Source: Spirosoma linguale DSM 74 (lineage in GTDB: Bacteria > Bacteroidota > Bacteroidia > Cytophagales > Spirosomataceae). Taken from it: 64,000 nucleotides of DNA. Positions 16,127 to 24,695 of the stretch are shown here, piece after piece. Below the pieces are notes generated by a model, which was given only the letters and a program-made list of their open reading frames with translations, was not told where the DNA came from and did no database searches. The stretch lies in the NCBI GenBank assembly GCA_000024525.1, contig CP001769.1:7473001-7537000 (forward strand), read 5' to 3'. The first letter of the stretch is position 1. Each line of letters opens with the position of its first letter. The translations under genes and the position numbers were made by a program.

Positions 16127-18328
16127 ATGACCGCCCCCCAGTTTCTGACCCGGTTTCTCCTTGTTCTTGTTGCTCTTCCAGCCATCGGCCAAACCCGGAA
16201 GAATGTGTCGCTCGATGACATTTGGGGTCGCAATCAGGGTGTATTTGCCCAGCGTACCGTTGAAGCGGTTAACTGGATGAAAGCCGGTGGTTTTTACACG
16301 ACCCTCGACGGTGGGAAAATCATGAAGTTTTCCATTACCACCGGCGCAGCCGTAGAAACCCTCTTCGATGCGCGGCAGGCAACCGTTTCAGGTACGACAA
16401 AACGGGTTAGTGTAGAGGGGTACCAACTGTCGGCCGATGAACGGAAGCTGCTCATCACGACCCAGGAAGAACCCATTTACCGGCGGTCGAGTAAGGCTGA
16501 GTTCTACGTCTATGACCTGACTACCAAAGCGCTGAAGCAGTTGAGCAAAGCGGGTAAACAGCAATACGCTACGTTCTCGCCCGATGGCAAACAGGTGGCG
16601 TTCATGCGTGAGAATAACCTGTTTGTGGTTGATCTGGATACCCAAAAGGAAACCAAACTCACCACCGACGGCAGGCAGAATGCCATCATAAACGGTGGCG
16701 CCGACTGGGTGTATGAAGAAGAGTTTAGTATGGCGCGGGCTTTCGAATGGTCGCCGGATAGCAAGCGGCTGGCCTGGATTCGGTTCGACGAAAGCCGCGT
16801 TCCTGAATATGACATGCAGCTTTGGGGCGGCTTGTATCCGATAGAATACCGCTTCAAGTATCCAAAAGCGGGTGAAGCCAATTCACGCGTGTCCGTTTGG
16901 GTAGCCAATGTGCTCACCGGTAAAAAAGTGCAGGCACAAACGGGCACCGAAACCGATATATACCTGCCCCGCATTCAGTGGACGAAAAACCCGGAACTGC
17001 TGTCGATTCGGCGTATGAACCGGCTTCAGAATAAGCTCGACCTGCTGCATGTAAACGCAGCCACCGGACAAGCCACAACGGTGCTGACCGAGACAAGCGC
17101 CACTTACGTCGACCTGGAGTTTACCGACGACCTGACGTACCTTGCCGATGGCAAGTCGTTTCTCTGGAGCAGCGAACGCAGCGGCTACAAACAGTTGTAT
17201 CTGTACACTATAAACGGCCAGCTTATTCGGCCCATCACGACCGGCAATTTTGAGGTTTCCAGCGTATCGGGTGTGGATGAGAAAACAGGCACGATCTTTT
17301 TCACATCTACCGAAATGTCTCCGCTCGAACGGCATCTGTACCGCATTGGTCTGGATGGGCAGAACAAACAAAAGCTGACTACCTTGCCCGGTACGTACAC
17401 TACCAATTTCAGCCCCGATTTTACTTACTATCTACTGTATCATACATCGTCAAACGCGCCGGTGCGGGTTAGCCTGCGGGATACGAAAACAACCCGCGAC
17501 CTACGGGTACTCGAATCGAACGACGACCTGAAAAGCCGGTTAGCCGGTTATGCAATCCAGCCAAAACAGTTCTTTCAGACCAAAGCGGCCGATGGTTCTC
17601 CGCTGAATAGCTGGATGATCCGCCCGGCGAACTTCGACAGTACGGGCACAAAAAAATATCCGGTACTGATGTTCGTATATGGCGGTCCGGGTTCGCAGAC
17701 GGTGAAAAACGATTGGGATAGCCGTGATTTTTTCTGGTACCAGACCCTGGCTCAGAAAGGATACATCATTGTATCGGTCGATGGACGAGGTACGGGTGCC
17801 CGGGGAGCCGCCTTTCGAACTGCTACCTACGCCCAACTCGGCAAACTCGAAACCGAAGACCAGATTTCCGCAGCCCGAAATCTAAAGACCCTGCCTTATG
17901 TTGACCCTGCCCGCGTTGGAATCTGGGGGTGGAGTTATGGTGGCTACATGAGTGCGTTGTGCATGACCCTTGGGGCCGATGTCTTCAAAGCGGGTATCTC
18001 CGTAGCTCCCGTAACGAACTGGCGGTTCTACGACACCATTTATACCGAGCGGTACCTCAAACGTCCGCAGGAGAATGCATCGGGTTACGACGATAATTCG
18101 CCCGTTACGCACGCGGCCAAACTGCGCGGCCCATTTCTGCTCGTACACGGCACCGGCGACGATAACGTGCATTTCCAGAACTCCGTTGCGTTTGAAGATG
18201 CACTTATTGCGGCTGGCAAGCAGTTCCAGTCCTTCTATTACCCCAACCGGAACCACGGCATTTACGGCGGCAACACCCGCCTACACCTCTACCAAATGCT
18301 GACGGACTTTGTGGAGAAGAATCTGTAG
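16127..18328 (+). CDS. S9-family dipeptidyl peptidase (DPP-IV type)
   Basis: 733 residues from this ATG, which begins a good signal peptide (MTAPQFLTRFLLVLVALPAI, cleavage near GQ); an upstream in-frame ATG at 16064 lies inside a hairpin and gives no signal peptide. Residues ~40-480 are the DPP-IV N-terminal eight-bladed propeller, including the Glu motif WVYEEE that binds the substrate amino terminus. The alpha/beta-hydrolase domain has the nucleophile GWSYGG (S603), an Asp in GTGDDNVHF and the His in NRNHGIYGG. It would remove X-Pro/X-Ala dipeptides in the periplasm or outside. All catalytic residues are present. Confidence 0.93.
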   Translation: MTAPQFLTRFLLVLVALPAIGQTRKNVSLDDIWGRNQGVFAQRTVEAVNWMKAGGFYTTLDGGKIMKFSITTGAAVETLFDARQATVSGTTKRVSVEGYQLSADERKLLITTQEEPIYRRSSKAEFYVYDLTTKALKQLSKAGKQQYATFSPDGKQVAFMRENNLFVVDLDTQKETKLTTDGRQNAIINGGADWVYEEEFSMARAFEWSPDSKRLAWIRFDESRVPEYDMQLWGGLYPIEYRFKYPKAGEANSRVSVWVANVLTGKKVQAQTGTETDIYLPRIQWTKNPELLSIRRMNRLQNKLDLLHVNAATGQATTVLTETSATYVDLEFTDDLTYLADGKSFLWSSERSGYKQLYLYTINGQLIRPITTGNFEVSSVSGVDEKTGTIFFTSTEMSPLERHLYRIGLDGQNKQKLTTLPGTYTTNFSPDFTYYLLYHTSSNAPVRVSLRDTKTTRDLRVLESNDDLKSRLAGYAIQPKQFFQTKAADGSPLNSWMIRPANFDSTGTKKYPVLMFVYGGPGSQTVKNDWDSRDFFWYQTLAQKGYIIVSVDGRGTGARGAAFRTATYAQLGKLETEDQISAARNLKTLPYVDPARVGIWGWSYGGYMSALCMTLGADVFKAGISVAPVTNWRFYDTIYTERYLKRPQENASGYDDNSPVTHAAKLRGPFLLVHGTGDDNVHFQNSVAFEDALIAAGKQFQSFYYPNRNHGIYGGNTRLHLYQMLTDFVEKNL

Positions 18329-18672
18329 GGTTGCTCCTGTCTGTGGTATCAGACAGGAACTGCGGCCTCGGTTTGTTGCATGCTGTCGTGCGGTCAGTTT
18401 CTTAAAACTGACCAGCGAGGACGGTTCGCCGATGCGATTCTCAAAACCTCGTTCTGTTGATAGCCTGACACGGTAGATTTTAAGAAACCTACATCCTCGG
18501 TCTGTGAAGGCATAGACCGAGGGTGCGGAAATCTGTTGCATGCTAATCCGCTATATTGTCTGCTCCTGAGGTCGCGTAGCGATTTAATGTTTGTAGCAAA
18601 AGGATGATATCTTCTGGTTTTGGTCGCGTAGCGATCTGGCTGTTGGAGCGCTACGCGACTAAAAATACCCTT
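18329..18672. repeat. Cluster of short palindromes between convergent genes
   Basis: This 340-bp stretch holds no gene but at least five perfect or near-perfect hairpins: CCTGTCTG/CAGACAGG, GGTCAGTTT/AAACTGACC (~18394-18416), GTAGATTTT/AAACCTAC (~18470-18491), CCTCGGTCT/AGACCGAGG (~18494-18522) and GGTCGCGTAGCG/CGCTACGCGAC (18624-18660), with a further direct copy of GGTCGCGTAGCGAT at ~18571. The GTTT..AAAC hairpins resemble those at 55450-55500. Such a cluster could act as a bidirectional terminator or as a repeat hot spot. Confidence 0.75.
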
Positions 18673-20136
18673 TTACATAATCACCCACTTGTTCGGGTCC
18701 ACTACCGGCAACGGGTAGTCCTGCCCAAGCACGACGCCATACGTTTCCTGCTGTTCAGAAGACAGACTCCAGGCGAGGTGTACCTGCTCGTTCGGCACCT
18801 TGGCGAGTTCGGGAAGCCAGTGTTTTACGTAGTCGCCCTGCTCGTCGTAGCGAAGGGCCTGGCTGAGTATATTGAAGTAGCGTGGCTGGCCGTTGCTGAA
18901 CTGGCGCGGGTCATTGCCAACACCCGCCACATAATTCCAGTTGCCCCAGTTGCTGCACGGGTCGTAGTCGATGAGTTTGCTTTCAAAGTAAGCGGCTCCC
19001 CAGGTCCAGTCGAGGCCGAGGTCGCTTACCAGGAAACTTGCTACATTCTGCCGGCCCCGGTTGCTCATGAATCCCGTTGCGTTCATCTCACGCATGTTGG
19101 CGTCGATAAAAGGGATACCGGTGTGTCCCTCGGCCCACTTTTGAAACAAGTCTTCGTCGCGCCCGTACGTTTTATGGAGGTCGTGTTTGATGCCGCTCCG
19201 TTTGAAAATGCGTGTGCCAAACTTAAGCGCCACAAACCGGAAAAAGTCGCGCCAGAGAAGTTCAAAGATCAGCCAGTAAGTCGACTCGTTGCGGACGCGC
19301 TCGGTTTCGTACCGTGTCACTTCTTCGTAGATTTTTCGGGGTGACAGGCATCCGGTAGCCAGCCAGGCCGAAAATTTGCTCGAATAATCCTCGCCCAGCA
19401 GGCCGTTGCGGGTTTCTTTGTAGGTCGCAATCAGGTCGGTTTGCCAGAGGTACCGGTCGAGTCGGGCGAGCGCCACGGTTTCGCCCCCGCTGAAGGGCAC
19501 TGCCCCACGGGCATCGGGTTGTAAAATCAGGCGTATGTCTGTATCGTTGAACCCAAGCGTTGATAAGGTGGGTATAGCGCCGGGGTCTATATTCGGTACA
19601 AGTTCGATACGGGTTGGCAGAGTGAAAGCTGGCCGGATAATAGCCTTTTTTTCAAGTTGCTGTCTGAACTTGCTAAACACATCGGGCAACTGCGAGATGG
19701 TAAATGGCAGATCACGAACGTGGTAGAGCGTACTCATCCAGAACAGCTCAATGTCGATGTTGAGCGGTTTCAACTTCGTGCTGAGCTTCGTTTCCTGCGT
19801 GGTTTCTTCGTGCGTAACTTCTTTACTCGCGTACACCGCCGTAGCGCCAATTTCTCCGGCGAGTTCGGCCAGCACGTCGGCGGGTTTCCCTACGCGCACG
19901 ATCAGGTCGGCACCCCGGCTTCGGAGAGACTGGCGCAGATCGGCTACACTTTCGAGCAGGAAATTGGCCCGGAAAGCCGACATCCGGCGAAATTCCAGTT
20001 GCGAATGCCTGGCAAACCAGCGCGGGTCGAATACGAATACGGGTAATACCTGATCAGCGTTTTCAAGCGCACGCACAAACCCCTCATTGTCGTGTAGGCG
20101 AAGGTCGTTACGAAACCAGTACAGAATGCGATTCAT
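18673..20136 (-). CDS. Cryptochrome DASH / deoxyribodipyrimidine photolyase
   Basis: 487 residues. The N-terminal alpha/beta photolyase domain (~1-140, start MNRILYWFRNDLRLHDNEGF) binds the antenna cofactor and the C-terminal helical domain (~210-480) binds FAD. DASH-type signatures are clear: GHTGIPFIDANMREMNATGF, SNRGRQNVASFLVSDLGLDW, WGAAYFESKLIDYDPCSNWG and VAGVGNDPR. Cry-DASH enzymes repair cyclobutane dimers in single-stranded or looped DNA with blue light. The start codon lies inside a 33-bp hairpin formed with an inverted duplicate of the gene's first 23 bases (see 20114-20188), which may limit translation. Confidence 0.94.
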   Translation of the reverse strand: MNRILYWFRNDLRLHDNEGFVRALENADQVLPVFVFDPRWFARHSQLEFRRMSAFRANFLLESVADLRQSLRSRGADLIVRVGKPADVLAELAGEIGATAVYASKEVTHEETTQETKLSTKLKPLNIDIELFWMSTLYHVRDLPFTISQLPDVFSKFRQQLEKKAIIRPAFTLPTRIELVPNIDPGAIPTLSTLGFNDTDIRLILQPDARGAVPFSGGETVALARLDRYLWQTDLIATYKETRNGLLGEDYSSKFSAWLATGCLSPRKIYEEVTRYETERVRNESTYWLIFELLWRDFFRFVALKFGTRIFKRSGIKHDLHKTYGRDEDLFQKWAEGHTGIPFIDANMREMNATGFMSNRGRQNVASFLVSDLGLDWTWGAAYFESKLIDYDPCSNWGNWNYVAGVGNDPRQFSNGQPRYFNILSQALRYDEQGDYVKHWLPELAKVPNEQVHLAWSLSSEQQETYGVVLGQDYPLPVVDPNKWVIM

Positions 20137-20188
20137 TAGTAACAGAGAACGGTTGTCTGTTACTAATGAATCACATCCTGTACTGGTT
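20114..20188. repeat. 33-bp inverted duplication containing the Cry-DASH start codon
   Basis: Left arm 20114-20146 (antisense to the first 23 coding bases plus 10 bases of leader) and right arm 20156-20188 match as inverted repeats at 31 of 33 positions with a 9-nt spacer. The right arm carries a plus-strand copy of the gene start (ATGAATCACATCCTGTACTG), which would encode MNHILYWF. In the mRNA the ATG is in the 3' arm of a strong hairpin. Confidence 0.9.
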
Positions 20189-20229
20189 CATTAAGCACAA
20201 AAAAAAGCCGTCAACTAACCCCGCAGGGG

Positions 20230-21648
20230 TTATTTGGTGGTTATGGAGACTGTTTTGTTAGGCTTATCGACGTCCATCCGGGCAATTTTGCCTGCTGGAA
20301 CGGCCGTGAATTCTTTCGCCGTTACGGGTTTCCCATCAACGAGAAATACCTTTATATCCTTAAAAGCGGATTCATTTGAGAATGAAGCTCCATCCTCAAA
20401 CTGAAAATTAATGGGCAGGGTGTACTTTACATTGACGGCCTCGCCATTGTGCCGGGCTGGTGTCCAGTTGGGCATATTTTGTACTACTCGCACCGCTTCG
20501 GCATCGGTTCCGTAGCCAATACCTTTCAGAATTTGTACATCGGTAATCTCACCCGTTTTGGTGACGACAAAGCTAACAAACACCCGTCCATGCACATTCG
20601 CCTTTTCTGCGGCTTCTGGATATTTCAGATTCTTCTCCAAATAGGTCATAAGACCCGGAATGCCTCCCGGAAATTCTGGTGTCTGTTCAACTACGGCGAA
20701 GATTTCACCGTCTACTTTTACCGTTTTCCGGGCGGAGGCTTCGGCTGTTGTGAGGGCGGTCTGATCCTGCTCCGATTGGGTACACATGGTCAGCATGGCG
20801 GCCAGCGGCAGGGCAAGAGCGTAGCTGAAAAGTGCCCGGCGGGGAGTTTGTGGTTTTTGTAACATAACGATGCGTTGTTTGAGGGTTGATTGAGAGACAA
20901 AGGGTGTTGTGAGGGCGGTCATGGGCACATCAAGGGCGTAGGCCACTAATTGCTGGGCATAGGTGGGTGGAGCGGAAAGCCGATTGCCGGGCGTTGAAGG
21001 GGTGTTAATCTGGCGAACAGCGGCCTGGTCGGCCAGAAACTCGTGGATCTCCTGGATGGCACGCTTGTACAGCCAGAGCACTGGATTGAACCAGAAAAAA
21101 GCCTGTGTAACCTCCAGAAACAGCACATCGGCGGTATGGCGCTGACCGATGTGCGCTTCTTCGTGACGCATCAGGGCTTCGGGCTGCGTGCTGGAATCCG
21201 TCCTGTTAAGTACCAGATACCGGCCGAATGAGAAGGACGGTGCATCATCATTCATGAGCCGGACGAGTGTGTAGGTGGGGGTACGTTCAGCCGTACCACG
21301 TTTGATCAGGCGAAAAACAGACCATAAATTAACGCTCATCCGGATCAGCATAATGAGCACGCCCAGTGCGTATACCAGCCAAAGCCACTGCGTTGCGCTC
21401 AGGGTGTCCGATTGCGGTTGCGGGCTGCCAACGACCAGCGTTGGTAAGGTAATGGTGCCTACGGGCAGGGAGTCGCCCGTTCCGATGGGTAATTCGACCA
21501 GCGGCAGCAGCACCGAAAGCACGACTGACGCCAGCAAATACCCCCGGTTCAGTACGAAAAACGTATTCCGGCGCAACAGGAGCGCGTAACAGCCGTAGAA
21601 CAACAGCAGATACAGGCTGGCGGTTAGGAGATAGGGGAGTGCGTTCAT
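20230..21648 (-). CDS. M56-family (BlaR1-like) metallopeptidase with TonB C-terminal domain
   Basis: 472 residues. The N-terminal ~270 residues are a BlaR1/MecR1-type membrane M56 peptidase: four hydrophobic helices and the zinc motif HEEAH (MRHEEAHIGQRHTADVLFLE). A further helix (~272-290) leads into a periplasmic TonB C-terminal domain (~320-420: EFPGGIPGLMTYLEKNLKYP, HGRVFVSFVVTKTGEITDV, MPNWTPARHNGEAV). The start overlaps the stop of the upstream gene by one base (TAATG). It lacks the penicillin-binding sensor domain of staphylococcal BlaR1; signal input may instead come through the TonB domain. It probably cleaves or controls the BlaI repressor at the head of the operon. Confidence 0.88.
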   Translation of the reverse strand: MNALPYLLTASLYLLLFYGCYALLLRRNTFFVLNRGYLLASVVLSVLLPLVELPIGTGDSLPVGTITLPTLVVGSPQPQSDTLSATQWLWLVYALGVLIMLIRMSVNLWSVFRLIKRGTAERTPTYTLVRLMNDDAPSFSFGRYLVLNRTDSSTQPEALMRHEEAHIGQRHTADVLFLEVTQAFFWFNPVLWLYKRAIQEIHEFLADQAAVRQINTPSTPGNRLSAPPTYAQQLVAYALDVPMTALTTPFVSQSTLKQRIVMLQKPQTPRRALFSYALALPLAAMLTMCTQSEQDQTALTTAEASARKTVKVDGEIFAVVEQTPEFPGGIPGLMTYLEKNLKYPEAAEKANVHGRVFVSFVVTKTGEITDVQILKGIGYGTDAEAVRVVQNMPNWTPARHNGEAVNVKYTLPINFQFEDGASFSNESAFKDIKVFLVDGKPVTAKEFTAVPAGKIARMDVDKPNKTVSITTK

Positions 21649-24062
21649 TACTTTTTCGTGGTTATAATTACAACGCCATTTTTACCTTTTTCCCCGTAAA
21701 CCGCTGCTGATTCGCCTTTCAGAACCGTGACATTATCTATGTTATTTGGGTTGAGGTGGCTAATGCCGCTTTTCGCTTCAATACCATCAATGATAAATAG
21801 GGGATCTTCGCCAGTAAGATTACCTCGTATTGTGATGTTTGCACGTGCATGGACTTCGCCGGGTTTTCGTAGGGAGTCCAGTGGAAGCCTCGAAAAACGA
21901 GTTCTACTTCCGACCATCATATCGTTATACCCTATCAATCCCCCGTTTTTGTTTTTATCCAGAATATTCACTGTGGATTGCTCCGAATCAAGATTCTGGC
22001 TTGGCGTGACCTGCCCCGTCCGCTTATCTTCGGTATTCTTTTCGAGCGAAAACTGAATAGGAAGATTGTACATGACAGACACGGGTTTGCCTTGCTGCTC
22101 ACCGGGAATCCAGTTCGGCATTTGACTCATGACCCGGATAGCTTCCTCGTCGCAGCCACCGCCGATACCTTTCAGGACTCGTAATTCCCGAATAGCACCT
22201 GTTTTGTCGATAATAAACTTTACGTAGACTCGTCCCTGTACTTTGTTTTGCCGGGCTTCTACCGGGTAGCGTAAATTGCGGGCCAGGTACTGATACAGCG
22301 CGCGTATACCACCAGGGAATTCGGGCTGTTTCTCAACGACCATAAAAATTTCGTCGCCTGTCTGGGAAACCAGTTTTTTAGGGGTTGGAGCCGATGTTGG
22401 TTCATAAGCAACTACCTGTACCTCGTTCAGTTGATTACCCGATACCTGCCCGGTTCGCTTATCATCGGTTTTCTTTTCAAGTTCAAATCGAATTGGTAGC
22501 TGATATCGGTTAGAAACCGGTTTGTTATTCTGTTTGGCAGGAATCCATTTTGGCATCTGGCTTACAATCCGTATCGCTTCTTCTTCGCAACCACCACCAA
22601 TTCGTTTTATGTTCTTATTGATCTTTACATCACCAATACCCCCAGTAGGCAGTACCGTGAATATGACATATACATCTCCCTGAATACCTGACGCTTTGGC
22701 TTTAGCTGGATAGCGAAGCGTGTGTGCCACGTATTGCATCAACCCTGGAATGCCTGTAGGAAAAACGGCCGGTTCTTCAACTGCCGTATAGACCTCCCCA
22801 TTGATGGTTTCTGAAGAGGGTGGTGTTCGAATCGGCATTGCCGGGTTGGGTTTGATAGCCTTGTAAGCGGCCGTTGCGCCCATCGGTGGAAGCTCATCCT
22901 GTAGAGTAGGTGTCAATTTTGGGCTGAGTGATAGCTGATTATTTTTCGTTCTGCTTTTGAATGCATCAAGTGACAGAACATCAGTGCGATACCCAATAAA
23001 ACTAAATGCTAATGATCCATTTTTCGGGACGTTCGTTAATGTAAATTCACCGGTTGCGGTCGTATTCGTTCCTTTTCTTGTATTCACGATTACCACGGAA
23101 GCTCCCGGCAACGGCTTCCCATCCACCGAACTCGTTACTTTTCCAGTTACCGTAATCTCTTCATCCTGAAACGAGTCTACTGCAGCCGTAATCTCTTCCC
23201 GGGCCGTGGTCATGGCCAGCAATCCAAATGCCAATGGAAGAACCAGCACGTACTTGCCCAGTGCCCAGCGGGTCGTGGCTTTTTGTTGCAGCATGATGAT
23301 GCGTTGCTTGAGGAGCGACGGGTTGAAGAAGCTATTCGTCAGGGTGTCGGGGCCGCCCAAAGCAGGATGCGCACCGAAAGAGTAGGCCACAAGAAAGCGG
23401 GCGTATTCGGTTTGCTGTGTGGCGGGCTGATCGGCTAGAAATTCATGTACCTGACGCAGCAGACGGGCAATGAGCAGCAGTGCCGGACAAGCCCAGAATA
23501 CAGCCTGAACAATACCCAGGCCGAGTACATCGGCACTGTGCCACTGGCGAACATGCACCAGCTCATGCCGGAGAATCAGGGCGTTGTCTTTATCGGCCGG
23601 GTTCAGAATAACGTAGTTGAAAAACGAGAAGGTTGGTAGCGTTGGGTCGTTGGGTTGCACCAGCACATACCCATCCTGCACCTGACGGGGCGACTGCCGA
23701 ATCAGCCGCAGTAGCCGCCCGGTCCGGACGCCTAGCCGTACGAGTAGTGCCAACGCAACGAGTCCATACCCCCACAAAGCGAGCTGCTCCCAATCGGGGC
23801 CGGACTCGGGTTGATTAGTGTCAACCGTAGCTACCGAAACTGTGGTTACGGGCAGGGACATAACGCCCACCGGCACAGGAAGCGTTTCGACGGTTTTGGT
23901 AGGTAGCGTAACCAGCGGCAGGGTCAGGGAGAGAACAACCGAAGCCAGCAGATACGCCCGGTTCAGCCCGAAAAATGTATGCCGACGCAGCAGCAGCCAA
24001 TAGCAACTGGCAAACAGCAGACCGTAGAGGTTCGCTTTGAGGAGGTAGTCGAGGGCGTTCAT
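21648..24062 (-). CDS. BlaR1-like M56 peptidase fused to carboxypeptidase-regulatory, two TonB and plug-like domains
   Basis: 804 residues. Domain order: M56 membrane peptidase (~1-280, zinc motif HELVH in LRHELVHVRQWHSADVL), a transmembrane helix (~268-287), a CarboxypepD_reg-like beta-sandwich (~303-370, GKVTSSVDGKPLPGASVVIV), TonB_C domain 1 (~425-520, FPTGIPGLMQYVAHTLRYP), TonB_C domain 2 (~560-660, EFPGGIRALYQYLARNLRYP) and a C-terminal segment that resembles the plug of SusC-type receptors (DPLFIIDGIEA ... VLKGESAAVYGEKGKNGVVI). It overlaps blaI by 4 bp (ATGA) and the next gene by one base, so three proteins form one operon. The periplasmic part combines pieces otherwise found in TonB-dependent transport, suggesting a periplasmic signal-sensing role. 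Confidence 0.86.
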   Translation of the reverse strand: MNALDYLLKANLYGLLFASCYWLLLRRHTFFGLNRAYLLASVVLSLTLPLVTLPTKTVETLPVPVGVMSLPVTTVSVATVDTNQPESGPDWEQLALWGYGLVALALLVRLGVRTGRLLRLIRQSPRQVQDGYVLVQPNDPTLPTFSFFNYVILNPADKDNALILRHELVHVRQWHSADVLGLGIVQAVFWACPALLLIARLLRQVHEFLADQPATQQTEYARFLVAYSFGAHPALGGPDTLTNSFFNPSLLKQRIIMLQQKATTRWALGKYVLVLPLAFGLLAMTTAREEITAAVDSFQDEEITVTGKVTSSVDGKPLPGASVVIVNTRKGTNTTATGEFTLTNVPKNGSLAFSFIGYRTDVLSLDAFKSRTKNNQLSLSPKLTPTLQDELPPMGATAAYKAIKPNPAMPIRTPPSSETINGEVYTAVEEPAVFPTGIPGLMQYVAHTLRYPAKAKASGIQGDVYVIFTVLPTGGIGDVKINKNIKRIGGGCEEEAIRIVSQMPKWIPAKQNNKPVSNRYQLPIRFELEKKTDDKRTGQVSGNQLNEVQVVAYEPTSAPTPKKLVSQTGDEIFMVVEKQPEFPGGIRALYQYLARNLRYPVEARQNKVQGRVYVKFIIDKTGAIRELRVLKGIGGGCDEEAIRVMSQMPNWIPGEQQGKPVSVMYNLPIQFSLEKNTEDKRTGQVTPSQNLDSEQSTVNILDKNKNGGLIGYNDMMVGSRTRFSRLPLDSLRKPGEVHARANITIRGNLTGEDPLFIIDGIEAKSGISHLNPNNIDNVTVLKGESAAVYGEKGKNGVVIITTKK

Positions 24063-24430
24063 TGGTCTTTCTGTTTGTTTAGGAGCTTAATAATTTCGTC
24101 AGCTTCACTCAGACTGATGTTTTTGTCCTGCACGAAAAACGACACCAGTTTTTTGAGCGAATTATCGAAGTAGTTCGCCATAAGTTGCTCGGTCTGGAAA
24201 CGACGGTATTCCTCTTCCGTAATCAGGGGAAAGTACTCGTGCGTTTTTCCATAAGCGCGGTAACCAACCAGCTCCTTTTTCTCCAGAATACGGATAATGG
24301 TCGAAACGGTATTATAGGCGGGCTTGGGTTCGGGCAGTTCGGCTAACACATCTTTGACGAAGCCTTTCTGAAGCTGCCAAAGCACCCGCATGATCTCTTC
24401 TTCGGCTTTGGTAAGGTCACGTATAGGCAT
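24059..24430 (-). CDS. BlaI/MecI/CopY-family transcriptional repressor
   Basis: 123 residues with the Penicillinase_R winged helix: LTKAEEEIMRVLWQLQKGFV, PAYNTVSTIIRILEKKELVG and YFPLITEEEYRR, followed by a C-terminal dimerisation helix. Members bind dyads of the form ACTAnnnnTAGT-like and are inactivated by proteolysis through a BlaR1 partner. Two such dyads lie directly upstream (24469-24482 and 24489-24502), indicating autoregulation of this blaI-blaR1-blaR1-like operon. No beta-lactamase gene is in the window. Confidence 0.92.
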   Translation of the reverse strand: MPIRDLTKAEEEIMRVLWQLQKGFVKDVLAELPEPKPAYNTVSTIIRILEKKELVGYRAYGKTHEYFPLITEEEYRRFQTEQLMANYFDNSLKKLVSFFVQDKNISLSEADEIIKLLNKQKDQ

Positions 24431-24468
24431 GAATTTCAGTGATTTATTGATTATGAACGAAATGTATG

Positions 24469-24502
24469 ACTAATGACTTAGTTTTACAACTAAGTCATTA
24501 GT
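24469..24502. promoter_or_regulatory. Double BlaI-type operator
   Basis: Two perfectly arranged dyads, ACTAATGACTTAGT (24469-24482) and ACTAAGTCATTAGT (24489-24502), each of the form ACTAA-N4-TTAGT and each the reverse complement of the other. They lie 39 to 72 bp before the blaI start; on the minus strand a -7-like TACATTTC follows the operator. Confidence 0.75.
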
Positions 24503-24520
24503 TAATTTTTTATTGGGATA

Positions 24521-24558
24521 AAAAAAGCCCATTCTGGGATCAGAATGGGCTTTTTTTT
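24521..24558. terminator. Bidirectional rho-independent terminator
   Basis: Stem GCCCATTCTG / CAGAATGGGC with loop GGAT (24527-24550), flanked by A runs on the left and T runs on the right, so it has a U tract in either direction. It insulates the blaI promoter from the GH2 gene read toward it. Confidence 0.85.
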
Positions 24559-24564
24559 ATGATG

Positions 24565-24689
24565 GCTGGTGCTGCTGCTGGCGCGAGTATTTACTCGTGC
24601 CTTTTCATAAAGTCAGTATCCACTGACGCAAGCGAATGCTTGCCTAACAAAAGGCACGAGTAAATACTCGCGCCAGCAGCAGCGCCAGC
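24565..24689. repeat. Y-shaped palindromic element, copy 1
   Basis: 41-bp outer arms (24565-24605 and 24649-24689, 40 of 41 pairs) enclose two small hairpins: GTCAGT-atcc-ACTGAC (24612-24627) and GCAAGC-gaat-GCTTGC (24628-24643). The same central hairpins with different but again self-complementary outer arms occur at 36458-36550. Confidence 0.9.
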
Positions 24690-24695
24690 ACGTCC

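Noticed and set aside
18604..19344. 246-aa plus-strand frame opposite Cry-DASH
   Set aside because: It is antisense to well-conserved photolyase codons and shows no family motif.
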